A stretch of DNA of 32,986 bases from CAYUPI01 sp964446585 (GCA_964446585.1 CAYUPI010000062.1:1-32986); one strand, 5' to 3'. Counted from the stretch's first letter, positions 15,483 to 24,380 are shown. A program made the numbers and translations. Notes: generated by a model from the letters alone, not told the origin.

Positions 15483-16586
15483 ATGAGCGATGATTTAGGG
15501 GCCCCGACTGGCCAGCGCAAGAGCGACACTTCGGCCTGGAAGAAGATTGTCGCCAAGTACCAGCAACCTTCGGTTTGGCGCAGCCTCTGGCAAATGGGCA
15601 ACTCGCTGATTCCTTACGCGGGCCTCTGGTATTTGATGTATCTGCTCCAGGCGGTGTCGATTTGGCTGGCGGTGCCGCTGGCGGTGTTGGCCGGGGCGTT
15701 TCTGGTCCGCATCTTCATCCTCTTCCACGATTGCGGCCATCATTCTTATTTCAAATCGAAGGCGGCGAATGACATCGTGGGGATCATCACCGGGATCCTC
15801 TGTTTCACGCCGTATTACCAGTGGCGTTGGGAACATAGCGTTCATCATGGGAGCGCGGGCGACCTGGATCGGCGTGGAACCGGCGACGTCTGGACCCTCA
15901 CCGTCCAGGAATACCTCGAAGCCTCCCGCTGGAAGCGCTTCGCGTATCGATTGGCGCGGAATCCTCTCGTTCTGTTCGTGTTGGCGCCGCTCTTTTTGTT
16001 CCTCATTCAGCAACGGCTGGCCTGGCCCAGGGGCGGACAGCGCGAACGCTATTCGGTTTACTGGACCAACGTGGCACTGCTAGGAATGGCTCTGGGTCTG
16101 GGCTGGGTTTTCGGTTTCAAAGCATACCTGCTGCTGCAGTTGGTGGTCATGATGGTGGCCGGCTCCGCCGGAATCTGGCTGTTCTATGTGCAGCATCAGT
16201 TCGAAGGGGTTTATTGGGAGCGTGGCCAAGAATGGGATTACACCAAGGCGGCACTGCAAGGCAGCTCGTTTTATAAACTGCCCCGGGTCCTGCAATGGTT
16301 CTCGGGCAACATTGGGTTCCATCACATTCACCACCTGAGTCCGCGTATTCCAAATTACCATCTGGAAAAGTGCCATCGGGCTGAGCCGTTGTTTCAGAGC
16401 GTGAAGCCGCTCACACTCACTGGGAGTTTGAAGTCCTTCGCCTATCGTCTCTGGGACGAGCAACGACAGAAGCTGGTGGGGTACCGCGCACTGAAAGCGA
16501 TTCGATTGCAGCGCCGACTGGCACCGGTGCGGAGCGGAGCCGATGCCCAGGTCCGGCGACCTCCAATAAATCGCCGATTCCATTGA
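15483..16586 (+). CDS. Membrane fatty acid desaturase
   Basis: 367 residues with the three histidine boxes of membrane di-iron desaturases: H82-DCG-H86-H87, H118-SV-H121-H122, and H280-H-I-H283-H284, plus hydrophobic segments at ~40-80, ~100-115, ~160-180 and ~195-235. The QHQFEGVYWERGQEWDY and HHIHHLSPRIPNYHLE blocks are close to acyl-lipid omega-type desaturases of proteobacteria and cyanobacteria. It likely introduces a cis double bond in membrane lipids, using electrons from ferredoxin or another donor. The regiospecificity cannot be told. The C-terminal ~25 residues are Arg-rich. Confidence 0.92.
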   Translation: MSDDLGAPTGQRKSDTSAWKKIVAKYQQPSVWRSLWQMGNSLIPYAGLWYLMYLLQAVSIWLAVPLAVLAGAFLVRIFILFHDCGHHSYFKSKAANDIVGIITGILCFTPYYQWRWEHSVHHGSAGDLDRRGTGDVWTLTVQEYLEASRWKRFAYRLARNPLVLFVLAPLFLFLIQQRLAWPRGGQRERYSVYWTNVALLGMALGLGWVFGFKAYLLLQLVVMMVAGSAGIWLFYVQHQFEGVYWERGQEWDYTKAALQGSSFYKLPRVLQWFSGNIGFHHIHHLSPRIPNYHLEKCHRAEPLFQSVKPLTLTGSLKSFAYRLWDEQRQKLVGYRALKAIRLQRRLAPVRSGADAQVRRPPINRRFH

Positions 16587-16962
16587 CCTGCGATCATCGC
16601 TGAGCTTTCAGGCAGGATGTAGCTGGTCAGGGCGTGTTGCCCAAACCCCGTGAGCGTAGGGCGCGCTGTCCACAGGCCGGTGGAGTCGGAACCAGAGCGG
16701 CTGGGGCGCGACGTTTTGAGTGGGCCAACCGCGGTCGAACCGCGCGAAGCGTTTGGAGTGCGCGGAGCTTGCTCCCGCTTTGGCGCAGCCCCCGACGCTC
16801 GAAAGCGCTGGCCAGCCGGACGCACTCCATACGCTTCGCGAAGCAGGTGGCAGATCCCTTTATTGGTGTTCCTCACTTGCAGATTCCACGCCGGAAAATC
16901 TGCGCGAAAATTCGAGACTCTCGGATATATGTATTCAGGTCGGCGGAGTCGGCGCCGCCAGC
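16587..16962. other. Gene-free repeat region
   Basis: About 375 bp between the convergent desaturase and Ni/Co transporter genes. Overlapping short open frames on both strands show no family features. The core is the inverted repeat at 16743-16840 that encloses a hairpin related to the 80-bp repeats at 1253 and 1650 (gaag, (c/g)gtttggagtgc, then a GC-rich stem). I see no promoter or RNA gene. Confidence 0.6.
16743..16840. repeat. 20-bp inverted repeat enclosing hairpin
   Basis: 16743-16762 (cgcgaagcgtttggagtgcg) and 16821-16840 are inverted copies with one mismatch. Between them is a hairpin gcggagcttgctcccgc and GC-rich sequence. The left arm resembles the right part of the 80-bp repeats (cgaagcctttggagtgcggcg), so this is probably a diverged member of the same dispersed family, doubled head to head. 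Confidence 0.6.
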
Positions 16963-17628
16963 TCACTTCAACAGCCAGCAGCACCCGACCACCATCGCCG
17001 CCGAGGCGCAGGAAAACAGCAGACGGCGATAGATCCGGGTATCGCCCGCGGCGCAGCGCGAGGCCAGCGAACCCATCAGCCACGAGAACGCCGCCATGGA
17101 GACGATGGTTCCCACCCCGAAGGCCAGCAGATAGGACAGCGCCTGAAGGCGCGTGGGGAAGGCGAGCATGGCCAGGACTCCCACCACGTGAGAGCTTCCG
17201 GCCAATCCATGCAACACTCCGATACCAAAAGCTGCATGCGTGTGGTGTGCGTGCGCCTCGACGTGATCGTGCGCGATATGGCGCGCGTGAGCATGCAGGT
17301 GAACGTGTCGATCCCCGTCGTGCTCATGCTCATGCGCATGAATTAATAGCGCTTTTCGCCAGACCCATACCCCGATCGCGAACAACATCACCCCGACCAA
17401 CCGCTCGCCCCAGGATGATAGCAAGTCCACTGGCAGAAGATCCCGCAACAGCAGTAACAACAACCCGACCACGGCCACGCCGGCGGAATGGCCCAGGCCC
17501 CAGCGTGCGCCCGCGATCCAGGCCCGATGCGGCCGGCGCGCGGCCAGCGGAGCGATGGCGGCAAGATGATCCGGGCCGGACCAGACATGGATCGTGCCCG
17601 CAACAACTCCCGTGATAGCTGCTATCAT
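16963..17628 (-). CDS. Nickel/cobalt-type transporter with His-rich loop
   Basis: 221 residues, about six hydrophobic segments. The N-terminal GTIHVWSGPDHLAAIAPL is the metal-binding signature of UreH/NicO-like nickel/cobalt permeases, and a second conserved histidine motif (FGIGVLHGLAGSSH) follows the loop. Between them residues 97-131 hold 15 histidines in 35 residues, a likely cytoplasmic metal-binding loop. The direction of transport is not decided by sequence: UreH relatives import, while RcnA-type relatives with such loops export. Divergent from an RND efflux operon, which favours a shared role in metal homeostasis. Confidence 0.8.
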   Translation of the reverse strand: MIAAITGVVAGTIHVWSGPDHLAAIAPLAARRPHRAWIAGARWGLGHSAGVAVVGLLLLLLRDLLPVDLLSSWGERLVGVMLFAIGVWVWRKALLIHAHEHEHDGDRHVHLHAHARHIAHDHVEAHAHHTHAAFGIGVLHGLAGSSHVVGVLAMLAFPTRLQALSYLLAFGVGTIVSMAAFSWLMGSLASRCAAGDTRIYRRLLFSCASAAMVVGCCWLLK

Positions 17629-17690
17629 AATTCTGCTCTACCGCCCGGTCCTCGGCCGCCCTTCGACCGATGCGCGCGTAGTTTGCCTCA

Positions 17691-17723
17691 TCCGCCAATT
17701 CAGGGCAACGGAATCTTGGCGGA
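17691..17723. promoter_or_regulatory. Inverted repeat in the divergent metal-gene spacer
   Basis: TCCGCCAA (17691-17698) and TTGGCGGA (17716-17723) are perfect 8-bp inverted repeats with a 17-nt gap, in the ~180 bp between the Ni/Co-type transporter (minus) and the efflux operon (plus). It could bind a dimeric regulator for both directions or form a stem in the RNA. No regulator gene adjoins it, and the evidence is limited to the symmetry. Confidence 0.3.
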
Positions 17724-17808
17724 ATCGCCGGCTTGCTTCGCGTGGCCAGGCGAGGTATGTACCGCGCCATTCTCGATCGCTCCCTTGGGTAAGAAGCGAG
17801 TCGTAACC

Positions 17809-19245
17809 ATGATGAAAGTTGCGCCCCCGTTTCCATCCGCCAGGCCCTGGTGTCCGCTTGGCCTCTGGCTGCTTCTGGGAACCGCTGCCCTGGTGGGGTG
17901 CGCACGGTTTGAGCCCAAACCGCTGTCAGCAGCGGACGCAGCGGCGCGGCTGGAAGGCCGTTCGCTGACCAACACAGCCCTGCAAACATTTCTGCAAAAA
18001 AACCTTCATCGTGAGCTCGCGGATTGGCCGGAGATGCGCTGGGATTTTGAAATGCTGACGCTGGCAGCGCTTTATTATCATCCGAGCCTGGACCTCGCCC
18101 GCGCTCAGTGGGCGGTGACTCGGGGCGCAGAACAAACCGCGGCCCAGCGTCCGAATCCAACTCTCAACGTCACTCCAGGCTACGACTCGACGACCATAAC
18201 GCCGTCGCCTTGGATCCCGCTCGGCTACCTGGATGTGCCGTTTGAGACGGCCGGCAAGCGCCGTTACCGCCGCGCTGAGGCCTCGGGGCTTTCCGAGGCG
18301 GCGCGACTCAACCTGGCCACGGCAGCCTGGCAGGTGCGAAGCAGGCTGCGCTCCGCCTTGCTGGAGCATTACGCCGGCGAACAACGGCAGAGCTTGCTCG
18401 AGCAGCAATCCGCCTTGCAGGAACAGATTCTTCATTTGCTCGAGCAGCAAGCCCTGGCGGGCGCTATCGCCAGTTCCGATTTGCTCCCGCACCGTATTGC
18501 TTTGATCAAGTTGCGGCTGGACCTGACGGAAGCGCAGCGCTCACGCGCCGAAGCCCGGGCTCGAGTGGCAGAAGCCCTCGGTCTGCCCGTTAGGGCATTG
18601 GACGAGATTAAGTTCTCTGTGGACTCGCTGGTGCAACGTGACGCGATGGCGGACCTCAGCGCGTCGCAAGTGCGGCGCGCGGCGTTGCAGAGCCGGCCGG
18701 ACATTCTGGCAGCATTGGCTGAGTACGCCGCCTCTCAGGCATCTCTGCAACTGCAAATCGCCAAACAGTATCCCGATGTCCGCCTTCAGCCCGGCTATCA
18801 ATATGACCAAGGCGACAACAAATGGTCGATCGGCATTCTCGTGGATCTGCCGATTTTTCATCAGAATCAGGGCCCGATCGCCGAAGCCAAAGCGCGGCGC
18901 GAAGAAGCCGCGGCCCGCTTCATCGCGGTCCAGGCCAGGATTCTGGCTGAAATCGATCGCGCGACGCAAGTTTTGCGTGTCAGCGAACAAACCGCCGCCA
19001 CGCTCCGTACTCTGGCTGAAACACAAGCGCAACGCCGCGAGTCTGTGGCCGCCCAGTATAAAGCCGGCGCTGCCGACCAGTTGGAGGTTTTGAACGCGCA
19101 GGCGGAATCAGTTGCGGCCGAGTTGGTCCGTCTTGACGGCCACCTCAAACTCCAGCAGGCGGTTGGAGCAATGGAGGACGCCGTTCAGCGGCCTTTTGAG
19201 GTTCCGGCCGCAATCTTCGAATCGACACGAACGGAATCACCCTGA
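17809..19245 (+). CDS. TolC-family outer-membrane lipoprotein (efflux channel)
   Basis: 478 residues from ATG 17809 (a second ATG follows directly; a longer upstream frame has no signal peptide and is spurious). A lipoprotein signal is clear: hydrophobic core WLLLGTAALVG with lipobox ALVG-C31. The body carries two related halves of long amphipathic helices typical of outer-membrane efflux proteins, for example LLEHYAGEQRQSLLEQQSALQEQ and QLQIAKQYPDVRLQPGYQYDQ. The conserved LPIFHQNQGPIAEAKARREEA block near residue ~350 is characteristic of CzcC/CusC relatives. It is the first gene of an OMF-adaptor-RND operon, so it is the exit duct of that pump. Confidence 0.9.
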   Translation: MMKVAPPFPSARPWCPLGLWLLLGTAALVGCARFEPKPLSAADAAARLEGRSLTNTALQTFLQKNLHRELADWPEMRWDFEMLTLAALYYHPSLDLARAQWAVTRGAEQTAAQRPNPTLNVTPGYDSTTITPSPWIPLGYLDVPFETAGKRRYRRAEASGLSEAARLNLATAAWQVRSRLRSALLEHYAGEQRQSLLEQQSALQEQILHLLEQQALAGAIASSDLLPHRIALIKLRLDLTEAQRSRAEARARVAEALGLPVRALDEIKFSVDSLVQRDAMADLSASQVRRAALQSRPDILAALAEYAASQASLQLQIAKQYPDVRLQPGYQYDQGDNKWSIGILVDLPIFHQNQGPIAEAKARREEAAARFIAVQARILAEIDRATQVLRVSEQTAATLRTLAETQAQRRESVAAQYKAGAADQLEVLNAQAESVAAELVRLDGHLKLQQAVGAMEDAVQRPFEVPAAIFESTRTESP

Positions 19246-19253
19246 AACTGCAA

Positions 19254-20243
19254 ATGTCCTCCTGTTTCAACCGATTTGTCATTGCATTCGCCGCACTCTT
19301 AGCCGGCTGCTCGTCCAAAACCGAGGGGCCTGCCGGCGCTGCCGCCGCGCAACAAGAAAAACCGGCAGAATCGCGCGTAAAGCGCGGCACGAATGGCGAA
19401 GCCATTATCACCGTGGACGCAGCGACACAGAAGGAGATCGCGCTGCAAACAGCCGTGTTGCGCCCGGCGCAACTCGCTCCTGAAGTTAGAGCGTATGGCC
19501 GCGTGCTGGACGCGGGATCGCTGGTCTCGCAAGTGGCCGAGCTGGCAGCCGCCCGCGCTATTAGCGAGGCTTCGCAAAGCGAATTGCAAAGGTTGAAAAC
19601 TCTGACGGGACAAAACAACGCGTCGCAACGAGCGTTGCAAGCCGCCGAGGCGACCGCGGTCCGGGATCAGGTACTTGCTGACGCAGCCCGCCAGCGGCTG
19701 GTGAACAGTTGGGGTGGTGCTCTGGCAGAGCGGGCGGACCTGCCCGCGTGGGCGCAATCGCTGGTCTCACTCTCCAACGCGCTCGTGCAGCTTAGCGTTG
19801 CTGCTGGCGAAACGCTACCGGCAGTCCCCCGTCGGGCTCAAGTATTCGCACTCTCAGACAGCACGGCGCCAATCGAAGCGCAATTCCTCGGCCCTTCGCC
19901 AACCACCGACCCGCAAATGCAGGGGCGAGGATTTCTATTTCTCGTTAGTCCGAATAATTCACGACTCACGCCGGGCGCGTCGGTGTCCGGCCAAATTCTT
20001 CTGCCCGGCGAGCCTCAATTGGGAGTAGCGCTGCCGCGCGAGGCGGTGGTGCGGTACAACGGGGCCGCCTGGGTGTACCGGCAAACCTCGGAGCAGACCT
20101 TTGCGCGCACTGAAGTTGCGCTCGATCAACTGCTCCCGGAGGGCTGGTTTGTGCGGCAGGGTTTTAAGGCAGAGGATAAGGTAGTTACTACAGGCGCTCA
20201 GCTCTTGCTGTCGGAGGAACTCAAAGGAGGCGGAGTCGATTAA
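19254..20243 (+). CDS. Short RND periplasmic adaptor lipoprotein
   Basis: 329 residues; lipobox LLAG-C19 after a hydrophobic start. The middle is an Ala/Gln-rich helical hairpin (~95-150, ASQSELQRLKTLTGQNNASQRALQAAEA). The later part has the beta-barrel and membrane-proximal patterns of CzcB/CusB-type adaptors (FLFLVSPNNSRLTPGASVSGQILLPG, PREAVVRYNGAAWVYRQ, VVTTGAQLLLSEEL). The usual biotinyl-lipoyl halves (G-x-V-...-VKKGQ-type) on either side of the hairpin are not visible, and the protein is 70-150 residues shorter than typical adaptors. Eight bases separate it from the channel gene and nine from the pump gene. Confidence 0.82.
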   Translation: MSSCFNRFVIAFAALLAGCSSKTEGPAGAAAAQQEKPAESRVKRGTNGEAIITVDAATQKEIALQTAVLRPAQLAPEVRAYGRVLDAGSLVSQVAELAAARAISEASQSELQRLKTLTGQNNASQRALQAAEATAVRDQVLADAARQRLVNSWGGALAERADLPAWAQSLVSLSNALVQLSVAAGETLPAVPRRAQVFALSDSTAPIEAQFLGPSPTTDPQMQGRGFLFLVSPNNSRLTPGASVSGQILLPGEPQLGVALPREAVVRYNGAAWVYRQTSEQTFARTEVALDQLLPEGWFVRQGFKAEDKVVTTGAQLLLSEELKGGGVD

Positions 20244-20252
20244 TCCAGCTAA

Positions 20253-23200
20253 ATGCTCCGCGCTTTAGTCCATTTTTCGCTCCGCTTTCGTGGCGTCGTG
20301 CTCGTCCTGGCTGGTGTGCTTCTTGGCTATGGCCTCTACGTCACGGCACACGCCAAGCTGGACGTCTTCCCTAATTTTGTTCAACCGCAAGTCGTCATCC
20401 AAACTGAGTGCCCGGGCATGGCGCCGGAGCAGGTCGAATTGCTGGTCACGCTCTCCATCGAGACGATGGCCAACGGGCTGGGCCAGCTCGAATCGCTTCG
20501 CTCCGAGTCGATCGAAGGATTGTCCATCATCACGGCTGTTTTCAAGGAGGGGACGGATGTCTTTCGGGCGCGCCAGATGCTGGCGGAAACGCTGGCGGAG
20601 ACAGCGGGCGCTCTGCCCGCGGGCGTCAAGACGCCGCGGATGACCCCTCTGACTTCCTCGACCATGGACCTGCTGAAGATCGGCCTGGTCTCCGACAAAC
20701 TCACCCCGATGGAGTTGCGCACGTTCGCGGACTGGACGCTCAAGCCGCGCCTGCTTTCAGTGCCGGGAGTGGCCAAATGCAGCACGTTCGGCGGGGAAAT
20801 TCGCCAGCTCCAGATCCAGGTAATGCCCCAACGACTGGTGGCCTACGGCCTGGCCCTTTCGGATGTGTTGGCGGCGGCGCGACTTTCGACCGGTGTCGTG
20901 GGCGCGGGTTTCATCGAGACGAGCAACCAGCGCATCACGTTGCAGACCGAAGGCCAGTCCATCAGTCCAGAGACGCTTGGTGAAGTGGTTGTCGCGCATA
21001 CCAACGGGCTCAGCGTACGGCTCAAGGATCTCGCGCGCGTGGTTGAAGGCCCGGAACCCAAAGTCGGCGACACGGTGATCCAGGGCCGATGGGGAGTGCT
21101 GCTGACGATGTCGAGCCAATATGGCGCCAACACGATGGACGCCACCAAAGCGCTCGAGGCCGCCCTGGCCGAAATGCAGCCGTTCCTGGACAAGCAAGGA
21201 ATTCGAATCTACCCACGGCTGCACCGGCCGGCGACGTTCATCGAGAAAGCCGTGAGCAACATGGAGCATTCCCTTGCGCTCGGGGGCGTTTTGGTTGCCG
21301 TCATCCTGTTCCTGCTATTGGGCAGCGTGCGCACTGCGTTCATTTCGCTGACGGCTATCCCGCTGTCGCTGCTCACGGCAGTCATCGTGCTGACCAGGTT
21401 CGGTATAACAATCAATACGATCACTTTGGGCGGCCTGGTGATCGCGCTGGGCGAAGTTGTTGACGATTCGATCATCGACGTCGAAAACATTTTCCGCCGG
21501 TTGCGGCAGTTCCTCGGCGGAAGAAAAGCGGCCTCGGCAAGTGCCGCGCCCAATCGCGGCGAGGCTTTTCGGGTCGTGCTGAACGCTTCGCTCGAAGTGC
21601 GGCGCGCCGTCGTTTATGCCACCTTCACTGTCGCGCTGATTTTTCTGCCGGTGCTGATGCTGACCGGTTTGCAGGGAAGTTTTTTCGCGCCGCTCGCATT
21701 GAGTTATATCCTGGCCATCCTGGCCTCCCTGCTGGTCGCGCTGACCGTGACTCCCGCGCTGTCATATCTCATCTTCGACAGAGGAGTCCGCCGGACCGAA
21801 GACCCGGTATTGCAGCGCTGGCTCAAGGCGGGTTATGGCCAGGTGCTGCGATGGGTGGCTCGCTGGCCGCGCACAATCGTTGCCGCCGTCCTCATGCTCA
21901 GCGTCCTGGCTGCGACGCGTCTGCCGTTTTTCGGAGGCGAATTCCTCCCGGAATTTCGCGAAGGTCATTTTGTTCTTCAGACTGTCACCGCTCCCGGCAC
22001 ATCGCTTCCCGAAACCGTGCGGCTCGGCATCGCAATTTCGCAGGCGCTCCGCCGCAACACGAACATCGACACCTTGGAACAGCAAGTGGGACGCGCCGAG
22101 CTGGGCGAGGACACGTGGGGTCCCCACCGCTCGGAATTCCATGTTGAGCTCAAGCCGACTCCCGGTGAGGAGCAGGAGAAAATGCCGGACGAAATCCGCC
22201 AGATTCTCAACGGATTTCCCGGCGTCGAATCCAAAGTGCTGACCTTTCTCGGAGATCGAATCGGTGAGACCATCTCGGGAGAAACTCAGCCGGTGGTCGT
22301 GAACATTTTCGGCGAGAACCTCGATTTGCTCGACGCCAAGGCGCAGGAGGTAGCCAGTCTGCTCAAGACCGTGCGTGGCAGCGCGGATGTCAGCGTCAAA
22401 TCCCCGCCCGGCGCTCCCCGGATGGCGATTCGCTTGCGCCCCGAGCGATTGACGCAACTGGGCTTTCGACCCGTGGAGGTGCTCGAGTCGATCCAGACCG
22501 CTTATCGGGGAACCGCCGTCGCCCAGACGCATCGTGGCAACCAGGTCGCGGACGTCGTGGTAATTCTGGACACCGCCGAGCGGCGCGATCCGGAGGCGAT
22601 CGGTTCGCTGCTCCTCCGCAATGCCCAGGGAGAGTTGCTGCCGCTACGGGAGTTGGCCGAGGTCTATTCCAATTCTGGCCGGTATTCCATTTTGCACGAA
22701 GGCGCACGCCGACGTCAAACCGTCACCTGCGCCCCAGCCGGTCGCGACGTGACCTCCTTCGTCGAAGAGGCAAAAAAGCTTGTGGCCGCCAGAGTGAATT
22801 TTCCCGCGGGCACGTACGCACTCTTCAGCGGTACGGCTCAGGCCCGGGAACAAGCGCAACGGGAGTTGCTGCTCAACTCGGCGATTGCAGCGGTTGGAAT
22901 TCTGCTGCTGCTGTCGATCGCGTTCCACAACTGGCGCAATCTGTTGCTGGTACTGGCCAATGTGCCCTTCGCGCTCGTGGGCGGCGTCCTGGCCGTTTGG
23001 ATCGTGGGCCTGTTCGAGCACGGTGAAAGCACCTCTTTAACGATCGGCTCGCTCGTCGGGTTCGTAACGCTCTTCGGCATCACCACTCGCAACTCCATCA
23101 TGATGATCTCTCATTTCGAACATCTCGTGAACGAGGAAGGAATGACCTGGGGCCCAGAGGCCGTTCTACGCGGAGCTTCCGAACGGCTGATGCCGATCCT

Positions 23201-23408
23201 CATGACCGCCACCGTGACCGCGCTGGGCTTGTTGCCGCTCGCGCTGGGCGCAGGTGAAGCCGGCCGGGAAATCGAGGGGCCGATGGCGATCGTCATTCTA
23301 GGCGGCCTAATTACCTCGACGCTGTTGAATCTGCTCGTGCTGCCGACGCTGGCTCTGAAGTATGGCAGATTTGAGAAGACCTCACTGGCCCAAAACTCCG
23401 GAGCTTGA
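20253..23408 (+). CDS. CzcA/CusA-like RND efflux pump
   Basis: 1051 residues, the normal length for heavy-metal-efflux RND (HME) proteins, with the two-times-six membrane segment layout (segment 1 at ~13-31, cluster at ~335-500, second half from ~540, cluster at ~870-1040). The proton relay in the fourth segment reads G400-E401-V-V-D404-D405-S-I-I-D409-V-E411-N, so the acidic residues needed for proton translocation are present. CzcA proper has a DFG...D...E pattern, so this is a related but distinct branch. Substrate is probably a divalent metal, favoured by the His-rich transporter next door, but small organic compounds are not excluded. Confidence 0.9.
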   Translation: MLRALVHFSLRFRGVVLVLAGVLLGYGLYVTAHAKLDVFPNFVQPQVVIQTECPGMAPEQVELLVTLSIETMANGLGQLESLRSESIEGLSIITAVFKEGTDVFRARQMLAETLAETAGALPAGVKTPRMTPLTSSTMDLLKIGLVSDKLTPMELRTFADWTLKPRLLSVPGVAKCSTFGGEIRQLQIQVMPQRLVAYGLALSDVLAAARLSTGVVGAGFIETSNQRITLQTEGQSISPETLGEVVVAHTNGLSVRLKDLARVVEGPEPKVGDTVIQGRWGVLLTMSSQYGANTMDATKALEAALAEMQPFLDKQGIRIYPRLHRPATFIEKAVSNMEHSLALGGVLVAVILFLLLGSVRTAFISLTAIPLSLLTAVIVLTRFGITINTITLGGLVIALGEVVDDSIIDVENIFRRLRQFLGGRKAASASAAPNRGEAFRVVLNASLEVRRAVVYATFTVALIFLPVLMLTGLQGSFFAPLALSYILAILASLLVALTVTPALSYLIFDRGVRRTEDPVLQRWLKAGYGQVLRWVARWPRTIVAAVLMLSVLAATRLPFFGGEFLPEFREGHFVLQTVTAPGTSLPETVRLGIAISQALRRNTNIDTLEQQVGRAELGEDTWGPHRSEFHVELKPTPGEEQEKMPDEIRQILNGFPGVESKVLTFLGDRIGETISGETQPVVVNIFGENLDLLDAKAQEVASLLKTVRGSADVSVKSPPGAPRMAIRLRPERLTQLGFRPVEVLESIQTAYRGTAVAQTHRGNQVADVVVILDTAERRDPEAIGSLLLRNAQGELLPLRELAEVYSNSGRYSILHEGARRRQTVTCAPAGRDVTSFVEEAKKLVAARVNFPAGTYALFSGTAQAREQAQRELLLNSAIAAVGILLLLSIAFHNWRNLLLVLANVPFALVGGVLAVWIVGLFEHGESTSLTIGSLVGFVTLFGITTRNSIMMISHFEHLVNEEGMTWGPEAVLRGASERLMPILMTATVTALGLLPLALGAGEAGREIEGPMAIVILGGLITSTLLNLLVLPTLALKYGRFEKTSLAQNSGA

Positions 23409-23460
23409 GGCCAATCTTCGCGACGAGGTCCCGGCGGTGCTCACGCGTATTTTTAGTGGC

Positions 23461-23486
23461 AGTGCGCAAAAGGCGCCTTGCGCACT
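23461..23486 (+). terminator. Hairpin after the RND operon
   Basis: AGTGCGCAA (23461-23469) pairs perfectly with TTGCGCACT (23478-23486) around an 8-nt loop. It lies 50 bp past the RND stop codon. Only a short TTT follows (ctttacc), so it is either a weak intrinsic terminator or an mRNA-stabilising stem. Confidence 0.45.
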
Positions 23487-23511
23487 TTACCCCAATCTCT
23501 AGTATTCACTC

Positions 23512-23667
23512 ATGCAATCCCATGCAGGGATCGGCAAAAGATTACGCCGGTTCAACCGTAAGTATGGCCTGATGATGTTCGTGGTGCTTATCGCTGGCGT
23601 GGTGGTGGCTCTGGTCGGGTTGTTAATGTGGGTGTTAACCAGCTCGGAGTGGCGCGTCCGTTGGTGA
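23512..23667 (+). CDS. 51-residue single-span membrane protein
   Basis: ATG 23512 to TGA 23665-23667. A basic amphipathic start (KRLRRFNRKYG) precedes one strong membrane segment (LMMFVVLIAGVVVALVGLLMWVLT) and a short WRVRW end; the positive-inside rule puts the N-terminus in the cytoplasm. A -10-like TAGTAT (23500-23505) predicts transcription starting exactly at the ATG. Such small proteins are easily missed by annotation. Function is unknown, and the coding call rests on the clean membrane segment and start context. Confidence 0.5.
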   Translation: MQSHAGIGKRLRRFNRKYGLMMFVVLIAGVVVALVGLLMWVLTSSEWRVRW

Positions 23668-23684
23668 GTTTTGGAATTTCGGGT

Positions 23685-24254
23685 TCAAGTCTGACTTCCC
23701 TCCAAACCCAGCTCCTTGGCAATACCCTGCATTGCGGTGATCACGTGCTGGATGTGGTCATCTAATGCCACGTTCAGTAACTGGGCGCCGGTCTCGATGT
23801 CCTCGCGTTTCACCCCGGCGGCGAACGCCTTATGTTTCATTTTCTTTCGCACACTGTTGGCGCTCATGCCGGTGAGTTTCTCCGGTCGCACGTACGCCAC
23901 CGCCGTCACCAGGCCGCAGAGTTCGTCCACCGCAAACAGCGTCTTGCGGAGCGGTCGATCCATCGGGTATTGGTCCCAATTCCATTGCGCGTGTGAGAGG
24001 ATCGCCTGGACGATTTCGTCATCAACGCACCGCTCGCGCAGGATGCGCGCACCTTCCCGCGTATGGTCAGGCGGGTTGGGCCATCGCTCGTAGTCAAAAT
24101 CGTGAAGCAGTCCCGTCAGGCCCCACATCTCGACGGGTTCTCGGAAATGCGCTGCGTAATGGCGCATCGCCGCTTCCACCGCCAGCGCGTGCTTGAGGAG
24201 AGACTCGGACTGGGTATATCCCTTGAGCAGGGCGAGGGCTTCGTCGCGGGTCAT
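23685..24254 (-). CDS. HD-domain protein
   Basis: 189 residues from ATG 24254, preferred over an upstream start at 24275 because MTRDEALALLKGYTQSE is the family-like beginning. The metal-dependent phosphohydrolase pattern is present: H22 in KHALAVE, H51-D52 in LLHDFDYER, a further H in DHTREGA, and a distal acidic residue near AVDELCG. HD proteins of this size, with 'MWGLTGLLHDFDY', are commonly annotated HDIG-domain hydrolases acting on nucleotides or other phosphates. The substrate is not known. It is convergent with the 51-residue protein and divergent from argB. Confidence 0.85.
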   Translation of the reverse strand: MTRDEALALLKGYTQSESLLKHALAVEAAMRHYAAHFREPVEMWGLTGLLHDFDYERWPNPPDHTREGARILRERCVDDEIVQAILSHAQWNWDQYPMDRPLRKTLFAVDELCGLVTAVAYVRPEKLTGMSANSVRKKMKHKAFAAGVKREDIETGAQLLNVALDDHIQHVITAMQGIAKELGLEGSQT

Positions 24255-24380
24255 GAGATCTGCAACCTGACACAAGCACTCTCAGAGAAGAAGCCAAAAA
24301 CCGAGACGGCGACAGAGGAGCAGTGACGACCGGAATTGACTTGCCAGTTTCCTGGGCTGGCTCTTTCTTTCTGGCCGCTG

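Noticed and set aside
17488..17808. Upstream extension of the efflux channel
   Set aside because: It lies antisense to the Ni/Co-type transporter and would bury the clear lipoprotein signal that starts at 17809.
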